From Cellulomonas flavigena DSM 20109 (GTDB lineage: Bacteria > Actinomycetota > Actinomycetes > Actinomycetales > Cellulomonadaceae): 64,000 nt of DNA. The notes under the pieces were generated by a model that was not told the DNA's origin, did not search any database, and worked only from the letters and a program-made list of their open reading frames with translations. The translations under genes and the position numbers were made by a program. Shown here piece after piece: positions 32,235-39,721 of the stretch (the first letter of the stretch is position 1; every line of letters begins with the position of its first letter). The DNA lies in NCBI RefSeq assembly GCF_000092865.1, contig NC_014151.1, positions 3,596,001 to 3,660,000 of the forward strand, given 5' to 3'.

Positions 32235-32420
32235 GCAACCTCGTCGACGAGGCCGGCGAGAGCCTCGAGGACCGCGCGCACGCCGTCCGGATCGCCGGGC
32301 ACGCTGCAGCCCCCGTCGCCAGGCCGCCCTCGATTCGGGCAGGGAGCCTCGGAGGAGCGCACAGCGATCCTGCAGACGTTCACCCGCTTCAGAGGGGCTT
32401 GGCCTGCGGGCCGTCACCCG
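32235..32420 (+). pseudogene. mosaic of two immunity-like gene scars
   Basis: CTCGTCGACGAGGCCGGCG, then CACGCCGTCCGGATCG and GGGCACGCTGCAGCCCCCGT repeat separated pieces of the gene at 20567, with the parts between deleted. At about 32370 the sequence ATCCTGCAGACGTTCACCCG and TGGCCTGCGGGCCGTCA encodes ILQTFTRF and WPAGR, the N-terminal signature of the DUF6301-like family. Confidence 0.6.
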
Positions 32421-33743
32421 TCACTCGGGTGCGGACCCGGCGTCCGAGGACTCGCCCGACGTGGTGGAGGCACGACCTCGCGCGACAGCGCCCCGGATCA
32501 CGCCTGCAGAGCTGCGGGCTCGTCCGGCCAACGTGGACCCGACGTCCCGGGTCCGGTCGGCCACCTGGCTACCCGCAGACCGCGCAAGGCCGGCGGCCTG
32601 TGTCCCGACCTGCACGGCGGCCTCGACACTCCCTGAGCCGGCCTCGACCACACGGTCCCGGACGTCCGCCGCGGCCTCGACCCAGCGACGAGCGTCGACG
32701 GGCGTCATCTCGCGCGTGACGCCCAATCGACGGTAGAGCTCCGTGACGTCACCGGTCACGTCGTTCCTCGTCGCCACGACGACACGGGCCTTCGTGGGGT
32801 GCCGTAGCACCTTGTCGTTCGCAGTCCCCGCGGCGGCATCGAGACGCGCGAGGAGCTGCTCCGTGGTGCGGGAGATCTGCTCGCGGCGCTTCTCGCGCGC
32901 CACGCGAAGCGCCTCTCGTCGCCGGGTGATCCTCTCGGGATCACCGTCGAGCACGCGGTCGAGCTCGAGAACGTCGAGGGCGTCCTGGAGCCGGAAGCAG
33001 TGGGCCAGCACGGCGAGCCAGTCGCGTGCCTCCTCGGGAACGTTCTCGCACACCTGCGCGAGCCTGGGGACGTCTCGCGCCTTCTCGACCTTCTGCGCGA
33101 GCCCGTCGAGCTGGAGGAGGGCATAGGCCTGGGTTCGCGCGATCACCCATGCCGTCCCCTGCACCTTGGACCACGTGAGCTCGTCGACGTCGTCGTGCTC
33201 GCGGATCGTCATGGCGTCGTCGATGACCAGGTCGACGCCGATCATGTCCGCGAGCGCGGCGTCCTTCTGCGCGCGGAGCACCTGGTCGATCTTGGCGTCG
33301 ATGACGGCGAGGTAGTCGCTGATGTCGTCCATCGCCTGCTGCATCGCGAGCTGCGTCATGATGCCCGCGGCTCCCGCCAGCATCGCGGGGTTGGCGGCGA
33401 AGGCACCAGGGCCCTTGGCGAACTGGACGATGCTCTTGATCTGGCCGTTGCTGCCCCGGACGATCCCCATGTCGAGCCCGGTCGTCTTGCTCTTCATGAG
33501 GCCGAGCATCTTGACCTGCGCCGCCGACTCCTCCGTCAGCTTGACCCATCGCCCCGACTGCGCGGAGGCCTCCGCCGTCGTCTGCACGATGCCGGAGAGC
33601 TTCGCGAACGACCGCGGGACGCGCGTTCGCTCCGCTGCGGACGTCGCCAGTCCCATGTCGCCGAGGAACCGATCGATCGCGCGGGAATCACCGAAGACTG
33701 CGAGCCCTTCGCCGTCGCTGATGAGCTCGATCTCGTCGTCCAT
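32421..33743 (-). CDS. hypothetical 440-aa helical protein
   Basis: The ATG at 33743 follows GAGGACGGCG; an ATG four codons upstream is less well placed. The protein opens MDDEIELISDGEGLAVFGDS and is largely alpha-helical. Around residues 115-165 it has an amphipathic, alanine-rich stretch (FAANPAMLAGAAGIMTQLAM, then DISDYLAVIDAKIDQVLRAQ). The last 70 residues are low in complexity (SSAGVIRGAVARGRASTTSG). No catalytic motif or signal peptide is visible. Similar proteins of unknown function are common in actinobacterial accessory DNA, but I cannot name a family. It is the one full-length leftward gene amid scars. Confidence 0.7.
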   Translation of the reverse strand: MDDEIELISDGEGLAVFGDSRAIDRFLGDMGLATSAAERTRVPRSFAKLSGIVQTTAEASAQSGRWVKLTEESAAQVKMLGLMKSKTTGLDMGIVRGSNGQIKSIVQFAKGPGAFAANPAMLAGAAGIMTQLAMQQAMDDISDYLAVIDAKIDQVLRAQKDAALADMIGVDLVIDDAMTIREHDDVDELTWSKVQGTAWVIARTQAYALLQLDGLAQKVEKARDVPRLAQVCENVPEEARDWLAVLAHCFRLQDALDVLELDRVLDGDPERITRRREALRVAREKRREQISRTTEQLLARLDAAAGTANDKVLRHPTKARVVVATRNDVTGDVTELYRRLGVTREMTPVDARRWVEAAADVRDRVVEAGSGSVEAAVQVGTQAAGLARSAGSQVADRTRDVGSTLAGRARSSAGVIRGAVARGRASTTSGESSDAGSAPE

Positions 33744-33995
33744 CGCCGTCCTCATGCCTCGTGAGTGGTCACGACGAGCACGCGTCGTGATGTGACGCAC
33801 TGTTGCAGGTGGTGCGGATGGCGTCGAGCGCCACGCGAGCGACTCCTGCGACGTCGCGCCCTTCGCGGCCGCGTGGCACACATCCCGTCGGTCATCGCGG
33901 CCGCGGAACCACGCTGTCTTTGTGCCCCAGCAGTCCGCCGCAGCACTGCTGTCACTGCGGAGCGGGCCATACGGTCAACATCGGAGCGCCGCATC

Positions 33996-34691
33996 GTGAG
34001 CAACGTCCGGAGTGCACCCGTCTACAGCTTCCCGATGACGCGCCGCTCACCTGGGCGAGACCGGTCCGAGATCGACGCCGTCGCGGCCCTGCTCGGCGCA
34101 CAGATGCCGCTCTTCGTCATCGAAAACGTCGGTCCGCTGCGCCGCGTGCGGCTCGCGTGGGTCACAGCCGCGGACGATGCGGCGCAGAGTTTCTTGCTGG
34201 AGTTCGCGCCACGGCCACCGGCGCCATTCGTCGTGCAGCCTGATCCTGAGCGCCCCTTCGTTCGCGCTGCTCGGCGGACCCGACGTGGCGCGATGACCCA
34301 CCGCCTCCACCGGGACGCCGGCTTCACCTTCCGCGTGCTGCACCGCTACGGCGCGCGGTGCGCCATCAGCGGTATCCCCGTGAAGGAGGTGCTCGACGCA
34401 GCGCACGTCATCCCTGTTGCGGACGGCGGACCTGACGACGAGCGGAACGGGCTCCTGCTGTCGGCGACGCTCCACCGAGCGTTCGACGCGGGGCTGTGGG
34501 CACTCAACCCCGCCACGCGAGCGATCGAACTCGATCCTCGCGTGCGCCCGGACGACCTGCGGCTGGCGTCACTGCAGTTGCGGCCGGATGCCCCCTACCC
34601 CCACGAAGACGCCCTGACCTGGAGGTACCAGCAGTTTCGTCATGAGGCCCAGAGCGTGGCCGAGACACCCTGCCCGGCGGTGAGCCTCTAA
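33996..34691 (+). CDS. HNH endonuclease (C-terminal HNH_2 type)
   Basis: The 231-aa product has a C-terminal HNH nuclease: RYGARCAISGIPVKEVLDAA, HVIP with His137, ERNGLLL with Asn151, and LHRAFDAGLWAL with His160. The first 100 residues are of unknown role. The start is uncertain: GTG 33996 and ATG 34035 are possible and neither has a strong ribosome site. The last 28 codons (DAPYPHEDALTWRYQQFRHE onward) recur as a scar at 61838-61924. A restriction-like defence role is likely but not shown. Confidence 0.82.
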   Translation: MSNVRSAPVYSFPMTRRSPGRDRSEIDAVAALLGAQMPLFVIENVGPLRRVRLAWVTAADDAAQSFLLEFAPRPPAPFVVQPDPERPFVRAARRTRRGAMTHRLHRDAGFTFRVLHRYGARCAISGIPVKEVLDAAHVIPVADGGPDDERNGLLLSATLHRAFDAGLWALNPATRAIELDPRVRPDDLRLASLQLRPDAPYPHEDALTWRYQQFRHEAQSVAETPCPAVSL

Positions 34692-34708
34692 GCGGCACCC
34701 GGTCAGCG

Positions 34709-34736
34709 TTGCACTTATAACTGACCCCCCTACGGT
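34709..34736 (+). promoter_or_regulatory. possible promoter of the antitoxin gene
   Basis: TTGCAC (34709-34714) and TACGGT (34731-34736), spaced by 16 bp, lie 37 bp upstream of the ATG at 34774. The stretch is the most AT-rich around (CACTTATAACTG). The -10 match is weak. Confidence 0.35.
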
Positions 34737-34773
34737 TGCAGGTGTATCCGACCCAGCCGTCCAGGGAGCTCTG

Positions 34774-35205
34774 ATGGCAACGACCGTGGCGGCACGCCAG
34801 GACGTACTGACGGATCCGCGCGACGCGGAACTGGCACGACACGTGCTCGCGTCGCTCGCCGATCCCCGCGCCGTGCTCTCGGTGACTCTGAACGACGAGA
34901 CAGTTCCGGTCCCTGGCAGCATCCACGCCCTCCTCCGCGAGGTACTACGTGCAGTCGCCTCCGCCTCGACGATCACCATCACCACCACCCCGCCGGAGGT
35001 CACCACGTCGACGGCTGCTGCCATCCTCGGCATCTCTCGTCCCACGCTCATGAAGCTGATCAGGAACGGCGACATCCCTGCGCACAAGGTGGGCACGCAC
35101 ACCCGTTTGCGAACAGACGACGTGCTGGTCGCCAAGCGTGCGCGCCGCGAGCGTGAGCGCGCCGCGTACCGCGAGCTCCTCGCGCTGGAGGGTGACGAGG
35201 AATAG
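34774..35205 (+). CDS. excisionase-type HTH antitoxin of a PIN toxin system
   Basis: The 143-aa protein has a C-terminal excisionase-like helix-turn-helix (STAAAILGISRPTLMKLIRN, then IPAHKVGTHTRLRTDDVL) and an N-terminal domain of about 70 residues. This architecture is that of antitoxins encoded directly upstream of PIN-domain toxins in actinobacteria. The toxin is normally adjacent, but here a PIN gene starts at 37852, beyond 2.6 kb of insertion sequences. GGGAG lies before the ATG. If the pair still works, the toxin may be transcribed separately. Confidence 0.85.
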   Translation: MATTVAARQDVLTDPRDAELARHVLASLADPRAVLSVTLNDETVPVPGSIHALLREVLRAVASASTITITTTPPEVTTSTAAAILGISRPTLMKLIRNGDIPAHKVGTHTRLRTDDVLVAKRARRERERAAYRELLALEGDEE

Positions 35206-35247
35206 CCGTCGCCAGGGCTTGCGCTCACAAAGTCCTGTACGGCTAGG

Positions 35248-36365
35248 TGTTGCGTCTCATCAGGTTGGTGACACCGCGCGGGGCGTGAGCGAGGGGTAGG
35301 CCCGCCGGCGGCAGGATGGGAAGTGCGACCAACACATCCGCGCCGAGAGAGACCTACCCCTCATGAGCCACGCTAACGCCCCGTTGACCCCTGCCGGCAG
35401 GCTCCGCCTGGTGCAGCGCTGTCGGGCCCGTCCGATCGCTCACGTCGCTGCCGAGGCCGGGATCTCCCGACAGTGCCTGTCGAAGTGGAAGGCCCGCTAC
35501 GACGAGCTCGGCGAGGTCGGGCTGCTGGACCGTTCCAGCGTCCCGCACGCGAGCCCGACCCAGCTGGACCCGGGCGTCGTCGAGCAGATCGAACGCCTGC
35601 GCCGGGAGCACAAGTGGACGGCCCGCCAGATCCACCTCGAGCTGACCCGCAGCGGGCACCGCGTCTCGCTGGCGACGGTCTCGCGGTGGCTGGTCCGGCT
35701 CGGGATCAACCGGCGCCGGGACATCGACCCCGACGGGTCCACCAACCGCACCACGGGACGGATCACCGCGCGCTACCCCGGGCACATGGTTCACCTGGAC
35801 GTGAAGAAGGTCGGACGGATCCCCGACGGCGGCGGGTGGCGAGCCCACGGCCGCGGCTCGACGCAGGACAAGGCCGCTCAGCGCGCCAAGACCTCCGGCG
35901 CCCGCGCGGGCTACGTCTACCTGCACTCCGCGGTCGACGGGTACTCCCGCCTGGCCTACACCGAGCACCTGCCCGACGAGACAGCGGCCACCACGATCGG
36001 GTTCTTCCACCGCGCCCGAGCGTTCTTCGCCGCCCACGGCATCGACCGACTCGTGCGGGTCGTCACCGACAACGGGGCGAACTACAAGGCCACCGCGTTC
36101 ACCCGCACCGTCCTGGCGACCGCATCACGCCACCAGCGCATCCGCCCCCACACGCCCCGGCACAACGGCAAGGTCGAGCGCTACAACCGGATCCTGGCCG
36201 AGGAACTCCTCTACGCCCGGGTCTGGACCTCCGAAGCCGAGCGCGCCGCCGCGATCAAGGTCTGGAACGTCCACTACAACTACCATCGCGCTCACACGGC
36301 CGCCGGCGACCGACCCCCGGCCTCACGCCTGCGAGCAGGCGTCACCAACGTCATGACCCAGAACA
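35248..36365 (+). mobile_element. IS481-family insertion sequence, copy A
   Basis: The 1118-bp element has TGTT...AACA ends with imperfect inverted repeats (TGTTGCGTCTCATCAGGTTG against TGTTCTGGGTCATGACGTTG). It is flanked by the 6-bp duplication GCTAGG (35242-35247, 36366-36371). Copy B at 49194 is about 90 percent identical. The element landed in the CTAG that marks the left border of the IS5-like element. Confidence 0.93.
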
Positions 36366-36370
36366 GCTAG
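35363..36370 (+). CDS. IS481-family transposase, copy A
   Basis: The 335-aa DDE transposase has an N-terminal helix-turn-helix (IAHVAAEAGISRQCLSKWKA), a second one (VSLATVSRWLVRLGINRRRD), and an integrase core with HLDVKKVG, DGYSRLAYTEHLPDE, RVVTDNGANYKA and HNGKVERYNRILAEEL. The last codon and the TAG stop lie in the target-site duplication GCTAGG, outside the element proper. The frame is complete, so the copy may be active. Confidence 0.95.
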   Translation: MSHANAPLTPAGRLRLVQRCRARPIAHVAAEAGISRQCLSKWKARYDELGEVGLLDRSSVPHASPTQLDPGVVEQIERLRREHKWTARQIHLELTRSGHRVSLATVSRWLVRLGINRRRDIDPDGSTNRTTGRITARYPGHMVHLDVKKVGRIPDGGGWRAHGRGSTQDKAAQRAKTSGARAGYVYLHSAVDGYSRLAYTEHLPDETAATTIGFFHRARAFFAAHGIDRLVRVVTDNGANYKATAFTRTVLATASRHQRIRPHTPRHNGKVERYNRILAEELLYARVWTSEAERAAAIKVWNVHYNYHRAHTAAGDRPPASRLRAGVTNVMTQNS

Positions 36371-36380
36371 GGCGTGTCTC

Positions 36381-36881
36381 TCAAGTGGCAGGGCTGAAGC
36401 CGAGGGAGATGTAGAGCATGTGCGCTTCAGCTGCAGAGTCGTCGACACGTAGGCCGATGCTGGTGCGGAGCGCGTATTGAACCGCCTGGACGAGTGCGCG
36501 ACCGATGCCGCGACGGCGCATGTCCGGCAGGACGAAAAGGTCGATAATGAAAGGGCCGCGCGGGACGTCCGGCCAGGGCGGGTCGTCGACGGTGAGAATC
36601 GCGCCGGACAGCTCGTCGTTGACCCGGGCGAGGAAACTGCCCGGGGTCAGCCAGCGACCGTACTCGCCGTTCCACGCGGCCAGGACGTCGTGGGTGGCCT
36701 TCGTCAGGGTCATCTCTTCCGGCGTGCCCAGGTAGGTGCGCCAGTAGGCGCGACCGACGTCCGCCAGGTCCTGCTCGCCGATGGGGTGGAGTGTCACCCC
36801 AGCGGGCGGCCGTGGCGGGGTGTCACCGAGAGGCTCGGAGGTCAGCAGCATGTTCGCCACGCGGGCACGGTAGATGCTCAC
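36381..36881 (-). CDS. GNAT acetyltransferase, passenger of the IS5-like element
   Basis: The protein has up to 166 residues and shows the GNAT acetyl-CoA motif: FIIDLFVLPDMRRRGIGRAL, then VQAVQYALRTSIGLRV and a final AEAHMLYISLGFSPAT. The opening DLADVGRAYWRTYLGTPEEM fits the family N-terminus. The substrate is unknown; GNATs can acetylate antibiotics, toxins or proteins. GTG 36881 is the longest start and ATG 36851 an alternative. Its TGA overlaps the left terminal repeat of the element and its 5' end lies 18 bp from the transposase stop on the same strand, so it sits fully inside the element. Confidence 0.85.
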   Translation of the reverse strand: MSIYRARVANMLLTSEPLGDTPPRPPAGVTLHPIGEQDLADVGRAYWRTYLGTPEEMTLTKATHDVLAAWNGEYGRWLTPGSFLARVNDELSGAILTVDDPPWPDVPRGPFIIDLFVLPDMRRRGIGRALVQAVQYALRTSIGLRVDDSAAEAHMLYISLGFSPAT

Positions 36882-36899
36882 CGGACGGGGCGCGACGAG

Positions 36900-37433
36900 T
36901 TATCGACAGGTCGGCGCTCGTAGCCAGGCGAGGATCGCCGCGAGCACGACGGCGCCACGGTAGGTGACGGCGTGCTTGTCGTACCGAGTGGCCAGCCCTC
37001 GCCAGTGTTTGAGCGCGTTGAATGCTCGCTCGACGACGTTGCGGCGCTTGTACTGGTCCGGGTCATAGGTGACGGGCCGCCCGCCGGCTGAGCCGCGGCG
37101 CTTGCGGTGGCCTTGCTGGTTGCGTGGCTCGGGGATCACGCTGACGACACCTCGGCGGCGCAGCTCGGCTCGGATCGCGCGAGAGGAGTACGCCTTGTCG
37201 GCGAGGACTGCGTCGGGCCGGGTGCGCGGGCGTCCCGACCCCTTGCGAGGGACCCGGATTGTGTTGAGCACCGGCAGGCACATCGGCGCGTCCCCACCTT
37301 GACCTGGGCCGAGGAGCACAGCCAAGGGCCTGCCCTTGCCGTCCACCGCGTGGTGGATCTTCGTGCTCAGACCGCCGCGGGACCGTCCGATCGCGTGGTC
37401 ACCCGGCTCGACGCGCAGATTCCTGTGATTCAT
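36900..37433 (-). CDS. IS5-family transposase, ORF B
   Basis: This is the C-terminal catalytic half: GRSRGGLSTKIHHAVDGKGR, DAVLADKAYSSRAIRAELRR and RRNVVERAFNALKHWRGLAT, with the DDE-domain aspartate in LADKAY and glutamate in VERAFN. It overlaps ORF A by 35 bp in another frame, the usual arrangement for programmed frameshifting in IS427-group elements. The product of 177 aa is complete. Confidence 0.93.
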   Translation of the reverse strand: MNHRNLRVEPGDHAIGRSRGGLSTKIHHAVDGKGRPLAVLLGPGQGGDAPMCLPVLNTIRVPRKGSGRPRTRPDAVLADKAYSSRAIRAELRRRGVVSVIPEPRNQQGHRKRRGSAGGRPVTYDPDQYKRRNVVERAFNALKHWRGLATRYDKHAVTYRGAVVLAAILAWLRAPTCR

Positions 37434-37791
37434 CGGTTCCCCCCGTGACGCGGGGAAGGGTGGTCGCGTGCTGGTGTGCGCGGTTGATCGTGGAGTCGAT
37501 GCTTACTGCCCAGTCGATGTCGCCAGCGGCGTCGGCGTCGGCCAACACGGCCGTCAGGATCCTGTCCCAGGTGCCGTCCCGACTGAACCGAGCGTGCCTC
37601 TTCCACACCGTCTGCCATGGTCCGAAGCGCTCTGGCAAATCTCGCCAGGCGATCCCGCATCGGTATCGGTGAACGATGCCCTCCACGACCTGTCGGTGGT
37701 CGCGGAACGGCCGTGACCTTCCGCGCACCAGCGGCATCAACGGTGCGATCCGCTCCCACTGAGCGTCACTGAGCTCCTGCGCACGAGTCAC
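37399..37791 (-). CDS. IS5-family transposase, ORF A
   Basis: This N-terminal half (130 aa) reads LSDAQWERIAPLMPLVRGRS, IVHRYRCGIAWRDLPERFGP and WQTVWKRHARFSRDG, the DUF4096-type start of IS5 transposases. It ends with SIDSTINRAHQHATT, which contains the first catalytic aspartate. Fusion with ORF B needs a ribosomal frameshift in the 37399-37433 overlap. Confidence 0.93.
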   Translation of the reverse strand: MTRAQELSDAQWERIAPLMPLVRGRSRPFRDHRQVVEGIVHRYRCGIAWRDLPERFGPWQTVWKRHARFSRDGTWDRILTAVLADADAAGDIDWAVSIDSTINRAHQHATTLPRVTGGTDESQESARRAG

Positions 37792-37851
37792 GCGAGCAGC
37801 GTCGACGACCGGGCGCGCTCAACTTGGGAGACACGCCCTAGCCTCCCCCGG

Positions 37852-38433
37852 ATGCGGCAGATCGGCCCGGTCAGCGTCTTCGTCGACGCCAACGTGTGGT
37901 TCTCGCGGACGCTCCGCGACTGGCTCGGGCTCCTCTACGTACTCCCGGACGATCCACCGTTCGTCGTGCACTGGTCGGAGGACGTGTTCGCCGAAGTTCT
38001 CTACCACCTGCGCAAGACTCACCCCACGTGGCCCGGTCACCGCATCAGCGGGATCCGGGACCGCCTTGCCGGCACTTTCGAGGCCGGACGTGTCGACACC
38101 TACGAGATCGACTCGACGTACGGCGGGCGGGAACTTGATGACGCGCACGTCCACGCTGCCGCCGTGGCCTGCGGCGCCGACGTCCTCCTGACGTTCGACG
38201 TCGACGACTTCGACTGGGACACCAACACGTCGCCCTACGAGGTCATGCATCCGGACGACTTCCTCGTGCTCCTCGACGACTTCTGCCCAGAGCTCGTGAA
38301 GGCTGCGGTCGACGAGATGGTGGGCTACTGGATCGCACGGGGACTCGACGCCGACATGCCTGGGAGGCTGCGCAAGTCCGGCTGCCCTCAGTTCGCCGAT
38401 CGAGCCGCTAGCCACTCCAGGCTTCGGGGCTGA
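37852..38433 (+). CDS. PIN-domain ribonuclease toxin
   Basis: The 193-aa protein has the PIN acidic set: Asp12 (VFVDANVWFSR), Glu48 (VFAEVL), Asp97 (LDDAHVHAAA) and Asp116 (LLTFDVDDF). The tail of about 60 residues (VKAAVDEMVGYWIARGL) is typical of VapC-like toxins paired with excisionase-type antitoxins. The start codon lies 11 bp after the CTAG at the right border of the IS5-like element. Before the insertions it would have followed the antitoxin gene (stop at 35205) by about 50 bp. The frame is intact. Confidence 0.9.
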   Translation: MRQIGPVSVFVDANVWFSRTLRDWLGLLYVLPDDPPFVVHWSEDVFAEVLYHLRKTHPTWPGHRISGIRDRLAGTFEAGRVDTYEIDSTYGGRELDDAHVHAAAVACGADVLLTFDVDDFDWDTNTSPYEVMHPDDFLVLLDDFCPELVKAAVDEMVGYWIARGLDADMPGRLRKSGCPQFADRAASHSRLRG

Positions 38434-38527
38434 GCTTCGGCCGTCGGGCAGCGCAGCAATTGGTTCCCTCGCGACTTCACCCGCCTGACGGCTCACAGCG
38501 CTCCGCTGTGCAGGCGACCATCACCCC

Positions 38528-39721
38528 ATGCCCTCGTCCTTCGGCTGGCTCGACAGCGACACGGAGCAGCGCCGGCGGATGCTCGAGGTCGTCGACCTTT
38601 TCTCGCAGGACGGCACGGTCGACGAGCTGGGCACGGGGGCGATCCGGGACGCGCTGTCGCACGCACTGTTCCCGGGCACCTCGGTGGTGCACACGCGCCT
38701 GCGGTACGTGCTGTTCGTGCCGTGGTTGCTGCAGCGGGCAGCCGACGGTAGCGCCGGCCGCGACGCGGCCCAGCACCTCCGTGATCTCGAGGTGCGCCTC
38801 ATCGGCAGCCTGCTGGCCGGTGGCGAGCCGACCGGGGTGATCGGCAGCCAGGCGGGCGCGCGTCTCCGGCGGATGCCGAGCAGCGTGTACTGGTCCGCGC
38901 TGGGCGCCTGGGGCATCCGGCAACCCGACCTGAGCGTCGAGGGCTACCTCCGCCGGCGTCACGACCTCGCACGCCTCGCCGCGAGGACGGCGGTGAGCGA
39001 CGACCCGGAGGCACGCGAGCAGGCACCCGGCGCCGGGCTCGATCCCCACCTCCCACCACCACCCGCCGACCTGCTCACCAGGGCGACGTTCGACCTCACC
39101 CCCGTCGAGGAGGAGTACCTCTCCGACAGCATCGCGCGCGCGACCGCGGGCTCGCTGCTCGCCTGGCTCGTCCACCATCCCCCGCCGGAGCTCGCGACCT
39201 ACGTCTGGGAGATCGCCACGCTCGGCAGCCTCCCGGCGGACCTGGCCGAGACCGTCGACCACGCGCGCCGGTTCCACACGGCGATCCACGGCGCTGTCCT
39301 CCTCTACAACCTCCTCCTCGCGCGCCGGCGCAGCATGGACGAGGCGGTCGCCGGCTACGAGTCCGACCTTGCCCTGTGGCGCGGCGAGCTCCAGTCGACC
39401 GGTGCGCTCGACGGCTGGGACCGCGTCGCCTGGTGGACCACGGTCATCCGCCTGAACCCCGAGATCCGGCCCCTCACCCGCGTGTTCGTCGACCAGTGGC
39501 TCGACCTCGTCACGTCGGACCCGGACGTGGCGAGCAGCACCGACGCGGCGCACCTCGTGGCGACCCGCGAGCGCCAGATCAAGGGTGGCCGGGCGCGCCT
39601 GGCGAACCAGGCGGCGCTGGACCACTGGGGCGGCGCGAGCGGTCTGCGGCGTCTGGACTTCAACTGGTCGGTCGCACGCACCCACCTGGCCGACCTCTAC
39701 GCCGCGCGAGGTGTCGCGTGA
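38528..39721 (+). CDS. DUF6361 family protein
   Basis: The 397-aa product opens SSFGWLDSDTEQRRRMLEVV, then GTGAIRDALSHALFPGTSVV and RYVLFVPWLL, the conserved start of DUF6361 proteins. The rest is helical, with YWSALGAWGIRQPDLSVEGY in the middle and LRRLDFNWSVARTHLADLY at the end. No catalytic residues are evident. It overlaps the phospholipase D-like gene (GTGA), which in turn overlaps the helicase gene. The three-gene order DUF6361, PLD, helicase recurs in accessory regions and is probably a defence module; its mechanism is unknown to me. Confidence 0.85.
   Translation: MPSSFGWLDSDTEQRRRMLEVVDLFSQDGTVDELGTGAIRDALSHALFPGTSVVHTRLRYVLFVPWLLQRAADGSAGRDAAQHLRDLEVRLIGSLLAGGEPTGVIGSQAGARLRRMPSSVYWSALGAWGIRQPDLSVEGYLRRRHDLARLAARTAVSDDPEAREQAPGAGLDPHLPPPPADLLTRATFDLTPVEEEYLSDSIARATAGSLLAWLVHHPPPELATYVWEIATLGSLPADLAETVDHARRFHTAIHGAVLLYNLLLARRRSMDEAVAGYESDLALWRGELQSTGALDGWDRVAWWTTVIRLNPEIRPLTRVFVDQWLDLVTSDPDVASSTDAAHLVATRERQIKGGRARLANQAALDHWGGASGLRRLDFNWSVARTHLADLYAARGVA

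Larger units (their letters stand above)
36370..37838 (-). mobile_element. IS5-family element carrying a GNAT passenger gene
   Basis: Terminal inverted repeats GGGCGTGTCTCTCAAGT (36370-36386) and its near-complement ACTTGGGAGACACGCCC (37822-37838) enclose 1469 bp. The flanks show CTAG on both sides, fitting the TA/CTAG target of IS427-type elements. Between the repeats are a two-frame transposase and a GNAT acetyltransferase whose stop codon overlaps the left repeat. Confidence 0.85.

Noticed and set aside
36381-36881. GNAT gene as part of the host chromosome
   Set aside because: Both terminal repeats of the IS5-like element lie outside it, and the left repeat overlaps its stop codon, so it belongs to the element.
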